Part shown: piece after piece, positions 1 to 8,267 of the stretch
How the letters are laid out: each line of letters begins with the position of its first letter
How positions within the stretch are numbered: the stretch's first letter is position 1
Source of the DNA: Ilumatobacteraceae bacterium
GTDB taxonomy: Bacteria; Actinomycetota; Acidimicrobiia; Acidimicrobiales; Ilumatobacteraceae
Assembly (NCBI GenBank): GCA_013213745.1
Contig: JABSQH010000134.1
Coordinates: forward strand, 1-51,102
Direction: 5' to 3'
DNA: 51,102 nt
The notes under the pieces: generated by a model
Seen by the model: the letters and a program-made list of their open reading frames with translations, nothing else
What the model was told of the DNA's origin: nothing
Database searches by the model: none
Made by a program: the position numbers and the translations under genes

Positions 1-23
1 CCGGGCGTCACCGCGTTCACCAT
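1..23 (-). CDS. Probable start of sufD (partial, runs off the window)
   Basis: An ATG on the minus strand at position 23 opens a frame (M-V-N-A-V-T-P) that runs off the left edge, 23 nt after the sufB stop. In suf operons the gene after sufB is usually sufD, so this is probably its N-terminus. Only seven codons are visible, so neither the product nor the start can be confirmed from the sequence. Confidence 0.35.
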
Positions 24-46
24 TGCGTTGCGTCAACGGTCAGGCG

Positions 47-1450
47 TCAGCCGACGGAGCCCTCCATCTGCAGCTCGATCAGGCGTGACCACTCGACGGC
101 GTACTCCATCGGCAAGGTCTTGGTGATCGGCTCGATGAAGCCGTTGACGATCATGCCCATCGCCTGCTCTTCGGACAGGCCGCGGCTCATCAGGTAGAAG
201 AGCTGCTCGTCGGCGATCTTCGACACGGTCGCTTCGTGGCCGATGTGCGCGTCGCGCTCGCCGACCTCCATGTAGGGCAAGGTCTTGGACACCGAGTCTT
301 CGTCGAGGATCAATGCGTCACACTCGACGTGGCTCTTGCAGCCCTCGGCTCCCTCGTCGACGCGTACCAGCCCCCGGTACGTGGTGACCCCGCCGTACTG
401 GCTGATCGACTTCGACACGATTTTCGAGCTCGTGTTGGGCGCAGCGTGCACCATCTTGGCGCCAGCGTCTTGGTGCTGGCCCTCACCGGCATAGGCGACC
501 GAGAGCACCTCGCCCGTGGCCCCTTCACCCACGAGGTACACCGCCGGGTACTTCATGGTCAGCTTCGAGCCGATGTTGCCGTCGATCCACTCCATGTGGC
601 CGTGGTCTTCGACGCGCGCCCGCTTGGTGACCAGGTTGTACACGTTCGGCGACCAGTTCTGGATGGTCGTGTAGGTCACACGAGCGCGCGGCTTGACCAC
701 GATCTCGACCACGGCCGAGTGCAACGAGTCGCTGGTGTACACGGGCGCCGAACAGCCCTCGATGTAGTGCACCTTCGAACCCTCGTCGGCGATGATCAGC
801 GTGCGCTCGAACTGTCCGGCGTTCTCGGAGTTGATCCGGAAGTACGCCTGCAGCGGCATCTCACACTCGACGCCCGGAGGGACGTAGATGAACGAGCCGC
901 CGGACCAGACGGCTGTGTTGAGCGCCGCGAACTTGTTGTCGCCGGGCGGGATCACCGTACCGAAGTACTGCTTGACCAACTCGGGGTACTCGCGCAGCGC
1001 GGTATCCATGTCGCAGAACAAGATGCCCTGAGCCTCGAGGTCCTCACGGTTCTTGTGGTAGACGACCTCTGACTCGTACTGTGCGGTCACACCGGCCAGG
1101 TACTGGCGTTCGGCCTCGGGGATGCCCAACTTCTCGTAGGTGCGCATCATCTCTTCGGGCAGCTCATCCCACTCGTCGACCTGCTCGCCGGCGGGCCGCA
1201 GGTAGTAGTAGATGTCCTGGAAGTCGATGTCGGGCATGTTCACTGCGAACCACTCCGCCATCGGCTTCTTGTCGAACAGTCGCAGCGAGCGCTGGCGCAG
1301 CTGGGTCATCCAGCGGGGCTCACCTTTCCACCAGGAGATCTGGTCGACGACCCCTTGGTTGATGCCCTTTTCGGGCTGGAACGCATACTCGACGCCCTCG
1401 TCACTCCACCCGAGGTCGTACTTGCTGAGATCGAGATCGAACGAGGTCAT
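47..1450 (-). CDS. sufB: Fe-S cluster assembly scaffold SufB
   Basis: SufB forms the SufBC2D scaffold on which Fe-S clusters are built in the cytosol. The 467-residue protein has the family's usual length. It carries the C-terminal SufB/SufD beta-helix signatures, including VECDALIL around Cys377, which aligns with the cluster/sulfur-accepting cysteine of E. coli SufB, and GHEATVSKI followed by the ending [18 protein letters not shown]. The ATG start has a GGAG about 9 nt upstream. The gene is first in its transcription unit in this window, with a probable sufD next. A TTCCGA-N17-TACTAT promoter lies about 60 nt upstream. The ferredoxin gene further upstream is on the same strand but 135 nt away. 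Confidence 0.95.
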   Translation of the reverse strand: MTSFDLDLSKYDLGWSDEGVEYAFQPEKGINQGVVDQISWWKGEPRWMTQLRQRSLRLFDKKPMAEWFAVNMPDIDFQDIYYYLRPAGEQVDEWDELPEEMMRTYEKLGIPEAERQYLAGVTAQYESEVVYHKNREDLEAQGILFCDMDTALREYPELVKQYFGTVIPPGDNKFAALNTAVWSGGSFIYVPPGVECEMPLQAYFRINSENAGQFERTLIIADEGSKVHYIEGCSAPVYTSDSLHSAVVEIVVKPRARVTYTTIQNWSPNVYNLVTKRARVEDHGHMEWIDGNIGSKLTMKYPAVYLVGEGATGEVLSVAYAGEGQHQDAGAKMVHAAPNTSSKIVSKSISQYGGVTTYRGLVRVDEGAEGCKSHVECDALILDEDSVSKTLPYMEVGERDAHIGHEATVSKIADEQLFYLMSRGLSEEQAMGMIVNGFIEPITKTLPMEYAVEWSRLIELQMEGSVG

Positions 1451-1498
1451 CGGGACATGCTCCAGTCGAATCCGGCCGTGCCGAAGGGGGGAATTAGC

Positions 1499-1536
1499 AC
1501 TACCGCCATAGTAACAATTCGAGCGCCAGATCGGAA
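1499..1536 (-). promoter_or_regulatory. Candidate suf promoter with small palindrome
   Basis: On the minus strand TTCCGA (1536-1531) and TACTAT (1513-1508) are 17 nt apart, predicting a start near 1501 and a 50-nt leader to sufB. The -10 overlaps an inverted repeat ACTA-N6-TAGT (1499-1512) with outer TT/AA. A repressor such as SufR could act there, but this is only positional inference; no SufR consensus was recognised. Confidence 0.35.
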
Positions 1537-1571
1537 CGCCGATGTCGGCGTTGTCCCCAGACGGTTTCGTC

Positions 1572-1587
1572 GACGGGTCAACCCGTC
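1572..1587 (-). terminator. Hairpin at the end of the ferredoxin gene
   Basis: GACGGG-TCAA-CCCGTC forms a perfect 6-bp stem (7 bp if the loop shrinks to two bases) overlapping the ferredoxin stop codon. There is no T-tract after it, so it may be a weak terminator or an RNA-stability hairpin between the ferredoxin gene and the suf promoter. Confidence 0.25.
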
Positions 1588-1879
1588 AGGCTGCGGCGTC
1601 GTCGGCGTGGGCGGCGTCAACCTCGGCGACCCCTGCCGCAGGCGGATCGGCCTCGATGAAGATGCACTCGCCCGGGCACGCCTCGGCAGCGTGGATCACG
1701 TCGGCAACGGCCCGATCGGGAATCGCCGCAAGACTGCCCGAGCCGCCTGGGTCGTTCAACGCCATGCCGCCTTCGGCGACGTACGCGATGCCGTCTTCGA
1801 GTTGGACGAACACGTCGGGACAATGGTCGATACAGATGCCATCGCCGGTGCACAGATCTTGGTCGATCCAGACGCGCAT
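1586..1879 (-). CDS. Small single-cluster ferredoxin
   Basis: This 97-residue acidic protein is a soluble electron carrier of the kind that serves P450s and other oxidoreductases. Cluster ligands are Cys10, Cys16, Cys20 followed by Pro, and Cys68 followed by Pro. The position of the usual second cysteine is Asp13 (C-T-G-D-G-I-C), so the cluster is either [3Fe-4S] or a [4Fe-4S] with an Asp ligand. The ATG at 1879 was chosen because the family begins just before the (V)-x-V-D-x-x-x-C segment; the frame stays open upstream but into the divergent protease gene. The C-terminal 20 residues are Ala/Asp-rich and not conserved-looking. No partner gene is adjacent, and no clear ribosome-binding site is seen. 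Confidence 0.85.
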   Translation of the reverse strand: MRVWIDQDLCTGDGICIDHCPDVFVQLEDGIAYVAEGGMALNDPGGSGSLAAIPDRAVADVIHAAEACPGECIFIEADPPAAGVAEVDAAHADDAAA

Positions 1880-1923
1880 GGTGAGAGAGAACGGTACCGC
1901 CCGATGTCTACATTGGCTCGATC

Positions 1924-3993
1924 GTGAGTGATGTTCCCCGTGCGCCCCGGCGTCATCATGTGTGGTCCCGTCCAACTGGAGAGGTCGAGGACCAGTACGC
2001 GTGGATGCGCGACCTCGACGATCCGGCCCTCGGCGAGTATCTCCGAGCCGAGAATCGATACGCCGAGCGCTGGTTCGCCGCGCAGACCGATCTCGTCGAC
2101 GAGCTGTTCGCCGAGATTCGGTCACGGATACAGGAGACCGACTTGTCGGTGCCTGTCCGGTCCGGACCATGGTGGTACGCCACGGCGACCACGGCGGGTC
2201 AGAGTTATCCCCGTCACATGCGCGGACCGTCGTCCGAACGCGCCACCGAACAACTCCTGCTCGACGAGAACATCGCCGCCGACGGGTACGAGCACTTCGA
2301 TCTCGGCGCCCTCGACATGTCGTTCGATCATCGACTGATGGCGTGGTCGTTCGACACCGTCGGCGACGAGCGCTACACGCTACAAGTACGTCGATTCGAC
2401 GCCGATCCCTCCGACCGGCTCGATTCCGCCGACCCGCCCGATCCCGCCGAACGACCAGCGGGGGTCGACCTCGCCGATCGCATCGAGGACGTGTCCAACG
2501 CCGGTACGGCCTGGTCGGCCGATGGTCGCTTCCTGTTCTATGTCACCGCCGACGAGCAGCAGCGCCCGTGCACGGTGTGGCGCCACGAGATCGGGACACC
2601 GACGAGTGCCGACCAGCAGGTATTCGACGAGCGCGATGAAGCGTTCTACGTCGGAATCGGGGTGACGCGATCAGAGCGCTTCATCGTCATCTCGAGCGCC
2701 AGCCTCGACGCCGCCGAAGCGCTGCTCGTGTCAACCGTCGACCCCGAGGCCGAGCCACGTGTGGTGCGACCACGCCGCGCCGGCGTGGAGTATGCAATCG
2801 ATGACTGGGGCGACCGCCTGGTGATGTTGACCAACGACGGTGCGGTCGACTTCCGGGTGCTCGAATCGACCGACGACGGCGAGCAGTGGGCCGAGTTGAT
2901 TGCGCATCGCCCCGGCGAGCGCATCGTGGCGGTCGATGCGTTCGCGGAGTTTCTCGCCCTCCTCGAGTGGTCCGATGGTCTCCCACGGCTGTCGTTGCGC
3001 TTCCGCGACGGTGGGACGCGGGTCGTCGACGGCCTACCCGAACCGGGCGACATCGACTTGGCCAACAACCCGGATTGGAACACGACACGGGTGCGGTTCG
3101 TGATGCAGTCGATGACCTCTCCACCTGCGGTCTACGAGGAGAACACCGACGGTGCTCACCGCGTCGTGCTCAAGCGCGTGGCCACTCCGAACATCGACCT
3201 GGGGGCCTACGTGTCGACGCGTCGCTGGGCGCACGCCGACGACGGCACCGAGGTGCCCGTCGATGTCGTGCATCGCGCAGACACTTCGCTACCGGCACCG
3301 ACGCTCGTCACCGGATACGGCGCGTACGAGGTGTCGATCCCGCCGCGCTTCTCGGTCGCCCGCCTGTCCCTGCTCGATCGGGGGATCGCCGTGGCAGTCG
3401 TCCATCCACGTGGCGGCGGCGAACTCGGTCGATCGTGGTACGAGGGCGGCCGCCGGCTCCACAAGCGCAACACGTTCACCGACACACTCGACGCTGTCGA
3501 CGACCTCGTCGAAGCAGGCATCACCGATGGCGACCACATCGGGGTCCGCGGCGGCTCCGCCGGCGGCCTCCTCGTCGGCGCATGCGTGACGATGCGACCC
3601 GAACGGTTTGCGTTCGCGGTCGCCGAGGTGCCCTTCGTCGACGTCGTCACCACGATGAGCGACCCATCGCTGCCGCTGACAGTCACCGAGTGGGACGAGT
3701 GGGGCGACCCGCGCAGTGAACCCGCGGCGTCGTACATCGCGAGTTATTCGCCCTACGACCACACGACGACGAATGCGTACCCGGCGATATATGTCAGCGC
3801 CGGGCTCAACGATCCGCGGGTCAGCGTCCACGAACCGGCGAAATGGGTCGCCCGGCTGCGCGACGTCAACACCTCGAGTCGCCCGGTGCTGCTGGTCACC
3901 GAGATGGAGGCCGGACACCTCGGACCCAGCGGCCGGTACGACGCGTGGCGGGACGAAGCGCGCATTATCGCCTTCATCGTGTCGAACGCCTGA
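1924..3993 (+). CDS. Oligopeptidase B-like serine peptidase (S9A)
   Basis: A 689-residue prolyl-oligopeptidase family enzyme that should cleave short peptides in the cytosol, with no signal peptide. The N-terminus (HHVWSRPTGEVEDQYAWMRD) is typical of oligopeptidase B/protease II. A beta-propeller region fills about residues 70-400. The alpha/beta-hydrolase domain follows, with nucleophile Ser545 in GGSAGG, Asp630 in AGLNDPRV and His665 in EAGH. HKRNTFTD before the catalytic domain is also typical of the family. The start is GTG, giving MSDVPRAPRRHH, and lies 44 nt from the divergent ferredoxin start. Whether it prefers basic P1 residues, as true OpdB does, cannot be told from reading. Confidence 0.9.
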   Translation: MSDVPRAPRRHHVWSRPTGEVEDQYAWMRDLDDPALGEYLRAENRYAERWFAAQTDLVDELFAEIRSRIQETDLSVPVRSGPWWYATATTAGQSYPRHMRGPSSERATEQLLLDENIAADGYEHFDLGALDMSFDHRLMAWSFDTVGDERYTLQVRRFDADPSDRLDSADPPDPAERPAGVDLADRIEDVSNAGTAWSADGRFLFYVTADEQQRPCTVWRHEIGTPTSADQQVFDERDEAFYVGIGVTRSERFIVISSASLDAAEALLVSTVDPEAEPRVVRPRRAGVEYAIDDWGDRLVMLTNDGAVDFRVLESTDDGEQWAELIAHRPGERIVAVDAFAEFLALLEWSDGLPRLSLRFRDGGTRVVDGLPEPGDIDLANNPDWNTTRVRFVMQSMTSPPAVYEENTDGAHRVVLKRVATPNIDLGAYVSTRRWAHADDGTEVPVDVVHRADTSLPAPTLVTGYGAYEVSIPPRFSVARLSLLDRGIAVAVVHPRGGGELGRSWYEGGRRLHKRNTFTDTLDAVDDLVEAGITDGDHIGVRGGSAGGLLVGACVTMRPERFAFAVAEVPFVDVVTTMSDPSLPLTVTEWDEWGDPRSEPAASYIASYSPYDHTTTNAYPAIYVSAGLNDPRVSVHEPAKWVARLRDVNTSSRPVLLVTEMEAGHLGPSGRYDAWRDEARIIAFIVSNA

Positions 3994-3999
3994 TCGCAG

Positions 4000-4380
4000 C
4001 TAGGCCACTGCGGCGACGACCGCGATCGTCATCAGCACCACGTTGCGCACGATGTCGCCAAACGACAGCGGCGCTGTCGACCACGACCCGAAACACGCAC
4101 ACGGTGGTCGGTCCGGTCTGCGTAGCTGCCATGCGATGAGCACGGTGAACACCAGCAGGACGGCGAGCGCCACCACGGCGGCCAGCAGCGGAGCGATCCG
4201 CACGATGAGCACCGCGCCCAAGACGATCTCGAACCACGGGACGAGAGCGGCCACCTGACGAGGAACCCCGAGATCGACGGCCTGTCCGACCCACTGTTGT
4301 CGGCCAGCGACCTTCGACGCACCGGCGAACAAGAAGATCGCTCCCAGCGCCGTCGATGCAACGACGGCGAGTACGTCCAC
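4000..4380 (-). CDS. MauE/DoxX-like integral membrane protein
   Basis: A 126-residue protein with four predicted membrane helices and a P-C-A-C-F-G motif near residue 95 between helices 3 and 4. Cysteine-containing loops of this form occur in MauE/DoxX-family proteins, which are linked to membrane thiol or quinone redox chemistry. The GTG at 4380 lies 22 nt after the stop of the upstream metallo-hydrolase gene, so the two are probably co-transcribed. Upstream in-frame sequence overlaps that gene and is not protein-like here. It converges on the protease gene with 6 nt between stops. Specific function unknown. Confidence 0.7.
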   Translation of the reverse strand: MDVLAVVASTALGAIFLFAGASKVAGRQQWVGQAVDLGVPRQVAALVPWFEIVLGAVLIVRIAPLLAAVVALAVLLVFTVLIAWQLRRPDRPPCACFGSWSTAPLSFGDIVRNVVLMTIAVVAAVA

Positions 4381-4402
4381 GCGTCCGGGGCCCCGCCCGC
4401 GG

Positions 4403-5260
4403 TCAGACCAGCACCGAGTGGCGTTCGCGGGCAGCGAACACGTCGACGCCCAGATCGTCACCACATCGGCGGGCTTGCTCGGCGATGAGGTCGAGCATGT
4501 CGTCGTGATGCATCGGATCGTGATGAAACAACGCAAGCCGTTTCGCCCCGGCACGGGCGGCCACATACACCGCGAACTCCGGCGTGCAGTGACCCCAATC
4601 GGACTTCACGACAAACTCCTCTGGGGTGTACTGCGCGTCGTGGATCACGAGGTCGGCATCGGCGCACAGTTCGAGCACACCGGGAGTCACGTCGAACGAA
4701 CCGTCGGCGGGCATTTGATGGTCGCTGAGGTAGGCCACCGACCGCCCCTGCCACGTCACTCGGAAACCGAGCGTGTTGCCGACGTGCGGAACGAGCCGGC
4801 TCATCACGTCGACACCGTCGCCGATGCTGAACTCTTCGTTGGCGACATCAGCAAAGCCGACGTCGCCAGGAAACATCGAGAAGTGGATCGGGAACAGCGG
4901 CGGCTTGATTGTGTCGGCGAACACCTCGGCCACCGTCAGATCACCTTCCTGCTCCGGCGCGTACACCGTGACATCGGCGTCAGGATGGAGCAGCGGCTTG
5001 AAGAACGGCAGACCCTGAATGTGATCCCAGTGCAAATGGGTGAGCAAACACGTGCCCCGAAAGGGTTCATCGGCGGGGTGAGCCGCACCGAAGTAACGCA
5101 ACCCGGTGCCGAGGTCGAACAGGATCGGGCGACCGCCGGGGATGTCCAGCGAGACACACGAGGTGTTGCCGCCGTAGCCCATGATCTCTTCGCCATGGCA
5201 TGGGGTCGAACCGCGGACCCCGTGGAAGTTCACGGTGATGGCGTCAGATGCGCCGTGCAA
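4403..5260 (-). CDS. Metallo-beta-lactamase-fold hydrolase
   Basis: The protein starts with the V-R-G-S-T-P strand typical of MBL-fold hydrolases of the ribonuclease Z/PhnP-like branch. The metal site THLHWDHIQG (H-x-H-x-D-H) is intact, and further His/Asp ligands lie in YLSDHQ, IHDAQYT and LFHHDPMH. The start is uncertain. TTG at 5260 (285 aa) has a GGGGG tract upstream; GTG at 5233 (276 aa) would begin directly at the first conserved strand. Longer in-frame extensions run into the divergent gene's promoter and are unlikely. Substrate unknown; a phosphodiesterase is typical of relatives. It is divergent from the selenoprotein operon. Confidence 0.8.
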   Translation of the reverse strand: MHGASDAITVNFHGVRGSTPCHGEEIMGYGGNTSCVSLDIPGGRPILFDLGTGLRYFGAAHPADEPFRGTCLLTHLHWDHIQGLPFFKPLLHPDADVTVYAPEQEGDLTVAEVFADTIKPPLFPIHFSMFPGDVGFADVANEEFSIGDGVDVMSRLVPHVGNTLGFRVTWQGRSVAYLSDHQMPADGSFDVTPGVLELCADADLVIHDAQYTPEEFVVKSDWGHCTPEFAVYVAARAGAKRLALFHHDPMHHDDMLDLIAEQARRCGDDLGVDVFAARERHSVLV

Positions 5261-5350
5261 TCCAGTCGAACCCCCGATGGGGTTCCACGTTAGGGGCAGT
5301 TGGCCTTCACGCCAAGCTCGGCCGACCACACATCCGTCACACGCGATCGG

Positions 5351-5362
5351 TACCGTCCGAAC
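5351..5362 (+). promoter_or_regulatory. TANNNT -10 element, leaderless start
   Basis: TACCGT at 5351-5356 lies 6 nt before the ATG at 5363, so the transcript should begin at or next to the start codon. No ribosome-binding site fits between them. This promoter would drive the selenoprotein operon. Confidence 0.5.
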
Positions 5363-6823
5363 ATGACCGCAGTCGCTCCAACGAACTCTCCAGCACTTCC
5401 TGACGGGCTCGTCGTGGTGGTCAAGCGCGACTGCGAGACGTGCCAGATGATCGTGCCAGCGCTCGTCGACCTGGCTGCACAGCGATCCGACGTGGTGGTG
5501 ATCACCCAAGACGACCCCTCGTTCCCCACCTCACCCATACCGACGTTCGATGAGGACCTTGCGCTCAGCTGGCATCTCGACATCGAGACAGTGCCGACGC
5601 TGATCGTGCGCGAGGAGGGCGCCGAGGTCGAACGCACCGTTGGGTGGCAACGCGCCGAATGGCAACGGCTCACCGGCGTGGCCGAACTCGGTGACCAGCT
5701 CCCGACGATGCGCCCGGGCTGTGGCTCCAAGAGCGTCGACCCGGACCTCATCGACGAGTTGCGGGCTCGATACGGCGGATCGGTGCTCACCGCGAGACGA
5801 ATCGAGGTCGCCGACGCGGAAGACGAGATCGAATTCATGTTCACCCGGGGGTGGAGCGACGGTCTGCCGGTCGTGCCGCCGACCGAGGAGCGGGTACTCG
5901 CCATGCTCGAAGGGACGAACCGCGCCGCCGACGACGTCGTTGCGGTGATCCCGCCCGACCTGGCGCCGGCCACCGTCGAGAAGGTGGCGATTGCAGCGGT
6001 GATGGCCGGTTGTCGACCGGAGTATCTCCCCTGGGTCCTCGCGGCGGTTCAAGCCGCGTGCACCGACGAGTTCAATATGCACGGCCTGCTGGCAACGACG
6101 ATGCCGGTGGGACCGGTACTGATCTGCTCGGGGCCAGGCACCCGAGCGATCGGCATGAACTCGGGCGGCAACGCGCTGGGCCAGGGGAACCGCGCCAACT
6201 CGACCATCGGACGCGCCCTGCAGCTCGTCGTGCGCAACGTCGGCGGCGGCCGGCCCGGCGAGATCGACCGAGCAACACACGGAAGTCCAGGCAAGATCGG
6301 CTTCTGCTTTGCGGAGAACGACGCCGAGTCGCCCTTCGGTCGACTTGCCAGCGAACACGGCATCGACGATGGCGTCGACGCCGTCACCCTGTTCGCCGGC
6401 GAAGGCACGCGTTGCATCGTCGATCAGATCTCACGACAGCCGGAGTCACTTGCCAGATCGATCGCGGCGAGTCTCCTCGCCATGCTCCACCCCAAGCTGA
6501 TCATGGCCTTCGACGCCGTCCTCGTGATCGGTCCGGAGCATGCACGAGTCTTCGCCGAAGCCGGTTGGGACCGCAGTGCGATCGTCGCCGGTATCAGCGA
6601 GCATCTCAATCGGCCGGGAAGCGACCTCGTTCGAGGCGCCGGCGGCATCGAGGAGGGCCTCCCCGAGGTGTTCGCCGATGTGCCGAGTCTGCCGAAGTTC
6701 CGCGACGGCGGACTGATGCTGACTTACGCGGGCGGTGGTGCCGGCCTGTTTTCTGAGATCATCGGCGGTTGGGTCAACGACGAGGTCGGGTCGAAGCCCG
6801 TGACCCGAGCGGTGACATACTGA
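5363..6823 (+). CDS. Thioredoxin-fold domain fused to a large conserved domain; first gene of selenoprotein operon
   Basis: A 486-residue protein in two parts. Residues about 15-115 look like a thioredoxin fold, with C24-E-T-C27 after a beta strand (VVVVKRDC) and a cis-Pro-like T-V-P-T-L-I near residue 92. Residues about 150-486 form a domain I recognise only as conserved-looking, starting with GWSDGLPVVPPT and rich in glycine motifs (SGGNALGQGN, YAGGGAG). I cannot name its activity. The ATG at 5363 follows a leaderless -10; the earlier in-frame ATG lacks support. The stop is 4 nt before the ATG of the UGA-containing gene, so the two are one operon. The pairing suggests that the CxxC domain reduces, or is reduced by, the selenoprotein; that is inference. 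Confidence 0.75.
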   Translation: MTAVAPTNSPALPDGLVVVVKRDCETCQMIVPALVDLAAQRSDVVVITQDDPSFPTSPIPTFDEDLALSWHLDIETVPTLIVREEGAEVERTVGWQRAEWQRLTGVAELGDQLPTMRPGCGSKSVDPDLIDELRARYGGSVLTARRIEVADAEDEIEFMFTRGWSDGLPVVPPTEERVLAMLEGTNRAADDVVAVIPPDLAPATVEKVAIAAVMAGCRPEYLPWVLAAVQAACTDEFNMHGLLATTMPVGPVLICSGPGTRAIGMNSGGNALGQGNRANSTIGRALQLVVRNVGGGRPGEIDRATHGSPGKIGFCFAENDAESPFGRLASEHGIDDGVDAVTLFAGEGTRCIVDQISRQPESLARSIAASLLAMLHPKLIMAFDAVLVIGPEHARVFAEAGWDRSAIVAGISEHLNRPGSDLVRGAGGIEEGLPEVFADVPSLPKFRDGGLMLTYAGGGAGLFSEIIGGWVNDEVGSKPVTRAVTY

Positions 6824-6827
6824 AGCC

Positions 6828-7358
6828 ATGACACGCACGCTGCTCGATCCGACGAGTGAACGAACGGTCGCCGAACGGGCGCGGCTGGCGCGACCGTCGT
6901 CGGTCGATGGACTTACCGTGGGTCTGCTCGACATCTCCAAGCCCCGCGGCGACGTGTTCCTCGATCGCCTCGAACAACGCCTCGTCGCCCATGGCGCCTC
7001 GGTCAAGCGCTATCGCAAGCCGACGTTCTCCAAGCCGGCACCCGCCGATCTGCGCCACGAGATCGCCGTGGAGTGTCAGTTGGTGATCGAGGCACTCGCC
7101 GATTGAGGCAGCTGCACGTCGTGCAGTGTGCACGACATCAGCGAGTTGGAGCTGCGGGGCGTCCCGGGGATGTTCGTCGCTTCCGATCAATTCGTCGATG
7201 CGGCCAATGCCCAATCGACCTCGCTCGGGTTCGCGTCGGTGGCGCGAGTGTTCACCCCGCATCCGATTCAAGACCGCACCGACGACGAGATGGTCGCCTA
7301 CGCCGACGCGGCGTTCGACGAGATCTTGGCGTCGATCACTGCGACCGATCCCGAGTAG
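6828..7358 (+). CDS. UGSC-type selenoprotein, in-frame UGA read as selenocysteine
   Basis: The gene encodes 176 residues if the TGA at 7104-7106 is read as selenocysteine (residue 93). The sequence then reads A-D-U-G-S-C-T-S-C, so Sec93 sits three residues before Cys96 and six before Cys99. From memory this matches the 'UGSC family (seleno)protein', named for that motif. The reading frame stays open and protein-like on both sides: 92 codons before the TGA, 83 sense codons after it, ending at TAG 7356-7358. No ribosome-binding site or good start explains the second half alone. A perfect 8-bp hairpin begins 11 nt after the UGA. The upstream gene, 4 nt away, is a thioredoxin-fold fusion. Function is unknown; a thiol/selenol redox role is inferred. 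An annotation pipeline would split or truncate this gene. Confidence 0.8.
7104..7136 (+). promoter_or_regulatory. Recoded UGA plus candidate bacterial SECIS hairpin
   Basis: After the TGA (7104-7106) come 11 nt, then an 8-bp perfect stem, GTCGTGCA (7118-7125) paired with TGCACGAC (7129-7136), closed by a GTG loop. The 11-nt spacing and the G-U in the apical loop agree with what is known of the E. coli fdhF SECIS upper stem-loop bound by SelB. A competing hairpin CTGCAC-GTC-GTGCAG (7112-7126) is possible. No selA, selB, selC or selD gene lies in this window. Confidence 0.7.
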
Positions 7359-7397
7359 CTCACCACGAACGATCGCGCCTCGATCACGGACGTGCAG

Positions 7398-8267
7398 TCA
7401 GGCCGAACGAATCAACGCATCCGCAACGGCGAGGACACGGCGGGCGTTGTCGACGTGCAGGTTCTCGATCATCCGCCCGTCGACGGTGACGACGCCACGG
7501 CCGTCGGCGACCGCCTCGTCGAACGCCGCGATGACCGTGCGGGCGTGCTCGACTTCGTCATCGCTCGGAGCCCACGTGTCGTTGGCCGGCTCAACCTGGC
7601 TGGGATGGATCAACGTCTTGCCGTCGAAGCCCATCTCCATCCCCTGACGACATTCCTCGGCGAACCCCTCCGGGTTGCGCACGTCGTTGTACACCCCGTC
7701 GAGCACGTCGACACCCGCCTCGCGCCCGGCGAGTAGCGCCGTGGCCAGATGCGGCACGAGCGGATGACGCCCGGGCACGATCGGCGACCGCAACTCACGA
7801 GCCAGGTCGTTCGTGCCCATCACGAGCGCGGCGACACGCGCATGTGCGGCGATCGCACGGACTTCGAAGATGGCCGAAGGCGTTTCGATCATCGGCCAGA
7901 TCTGCACGGCGTCGGACGCGCCTGCGGTGACCAGCGCGGCCGCGACCGCCTCGACAGCTGCGACGGATTCGATTTTCGGGATGACGACTGCCGACGGTCC
8001 GGCCGACGCCGCTGCGGCGATGTCGTCCGCTCCCCACTCCGTGTCGAGGCCGTTGCAGCGGATCGTGAGCTCTCGGTGGCCGTATTCGCCTGAGGCGACT
8101 GCGGCCACCGCCTGCACGCGCGCATCCGGCTTGGCATCGGGCGCAACTGCGTCTTCGAGGTCAAAGATGATCGCATCGGCCGGAATCGTCTTCGCCTTCT
8201 CCAACGCGCGCTCGTTCGCGGCGGGCATGTACAGCACCGAACGGCGCGGACGGAACGCGGCGTTCAT
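7398..8267 (-). CDS. HpcH/HpaI-family CoA lyase (CitE-like)
   Basis: A 289-residue TIM-barrel enzyme of the citrate lyase beta/malyl-CoA lyase family. It begins [17 protein letters not shown], and has the metal-binding acidic motif DLEDAVAPD, the strand PKIES, the motif MIETPSAIF and the C-terminal KTLIHPSQV. The ATG at 8267 overlaps the stop of the preceding lyase gene by ATGA, so the two are translationally coupled. Relatives act on malyl-CoA or citramalyl-CoA, or as (3S)-malyl-CoA thioesterase. With a methylmalyl-CoA lyase-like partner upstream, a thioesterase role is plausible but not shown. Confidence 0.85.
   Translation of the reverse strand: MNAAFRPRRSVLYMPAANERALEKAKTIPADAIIFDLEDAVAPDAKPDARVQAVAAVASGEYGHRELTIRCNGLDTEWGADDIAAAASAGPSAVVIPKIESVAAVEAVAAALVTAGASDAVQIWPMIETPSAIFEVRAIAAHARVAALVMGTNDLARELRSPIVPGRHPLVPHLATALLAGREAGVDVLDGVYNDVRNPEGFAEECRQGMEMGFDGKTLIHPSQVEPANDTWAPSDDEVEHARTVIAAFDEAVADGRGVVTVDGRMIENLHVDNARRVLAVADALIRSA

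Noticed and set aside
7128-7358. A separate small gene starting at the GTG after the UGA of the selenoprotein.
   Set aside because: It would begin within the U-G-S-C-T-S-C region, has no ribosome-binding site or -10, and would leave the upstream 92 codons ending in an unlikely place. Read-through explains both halves.
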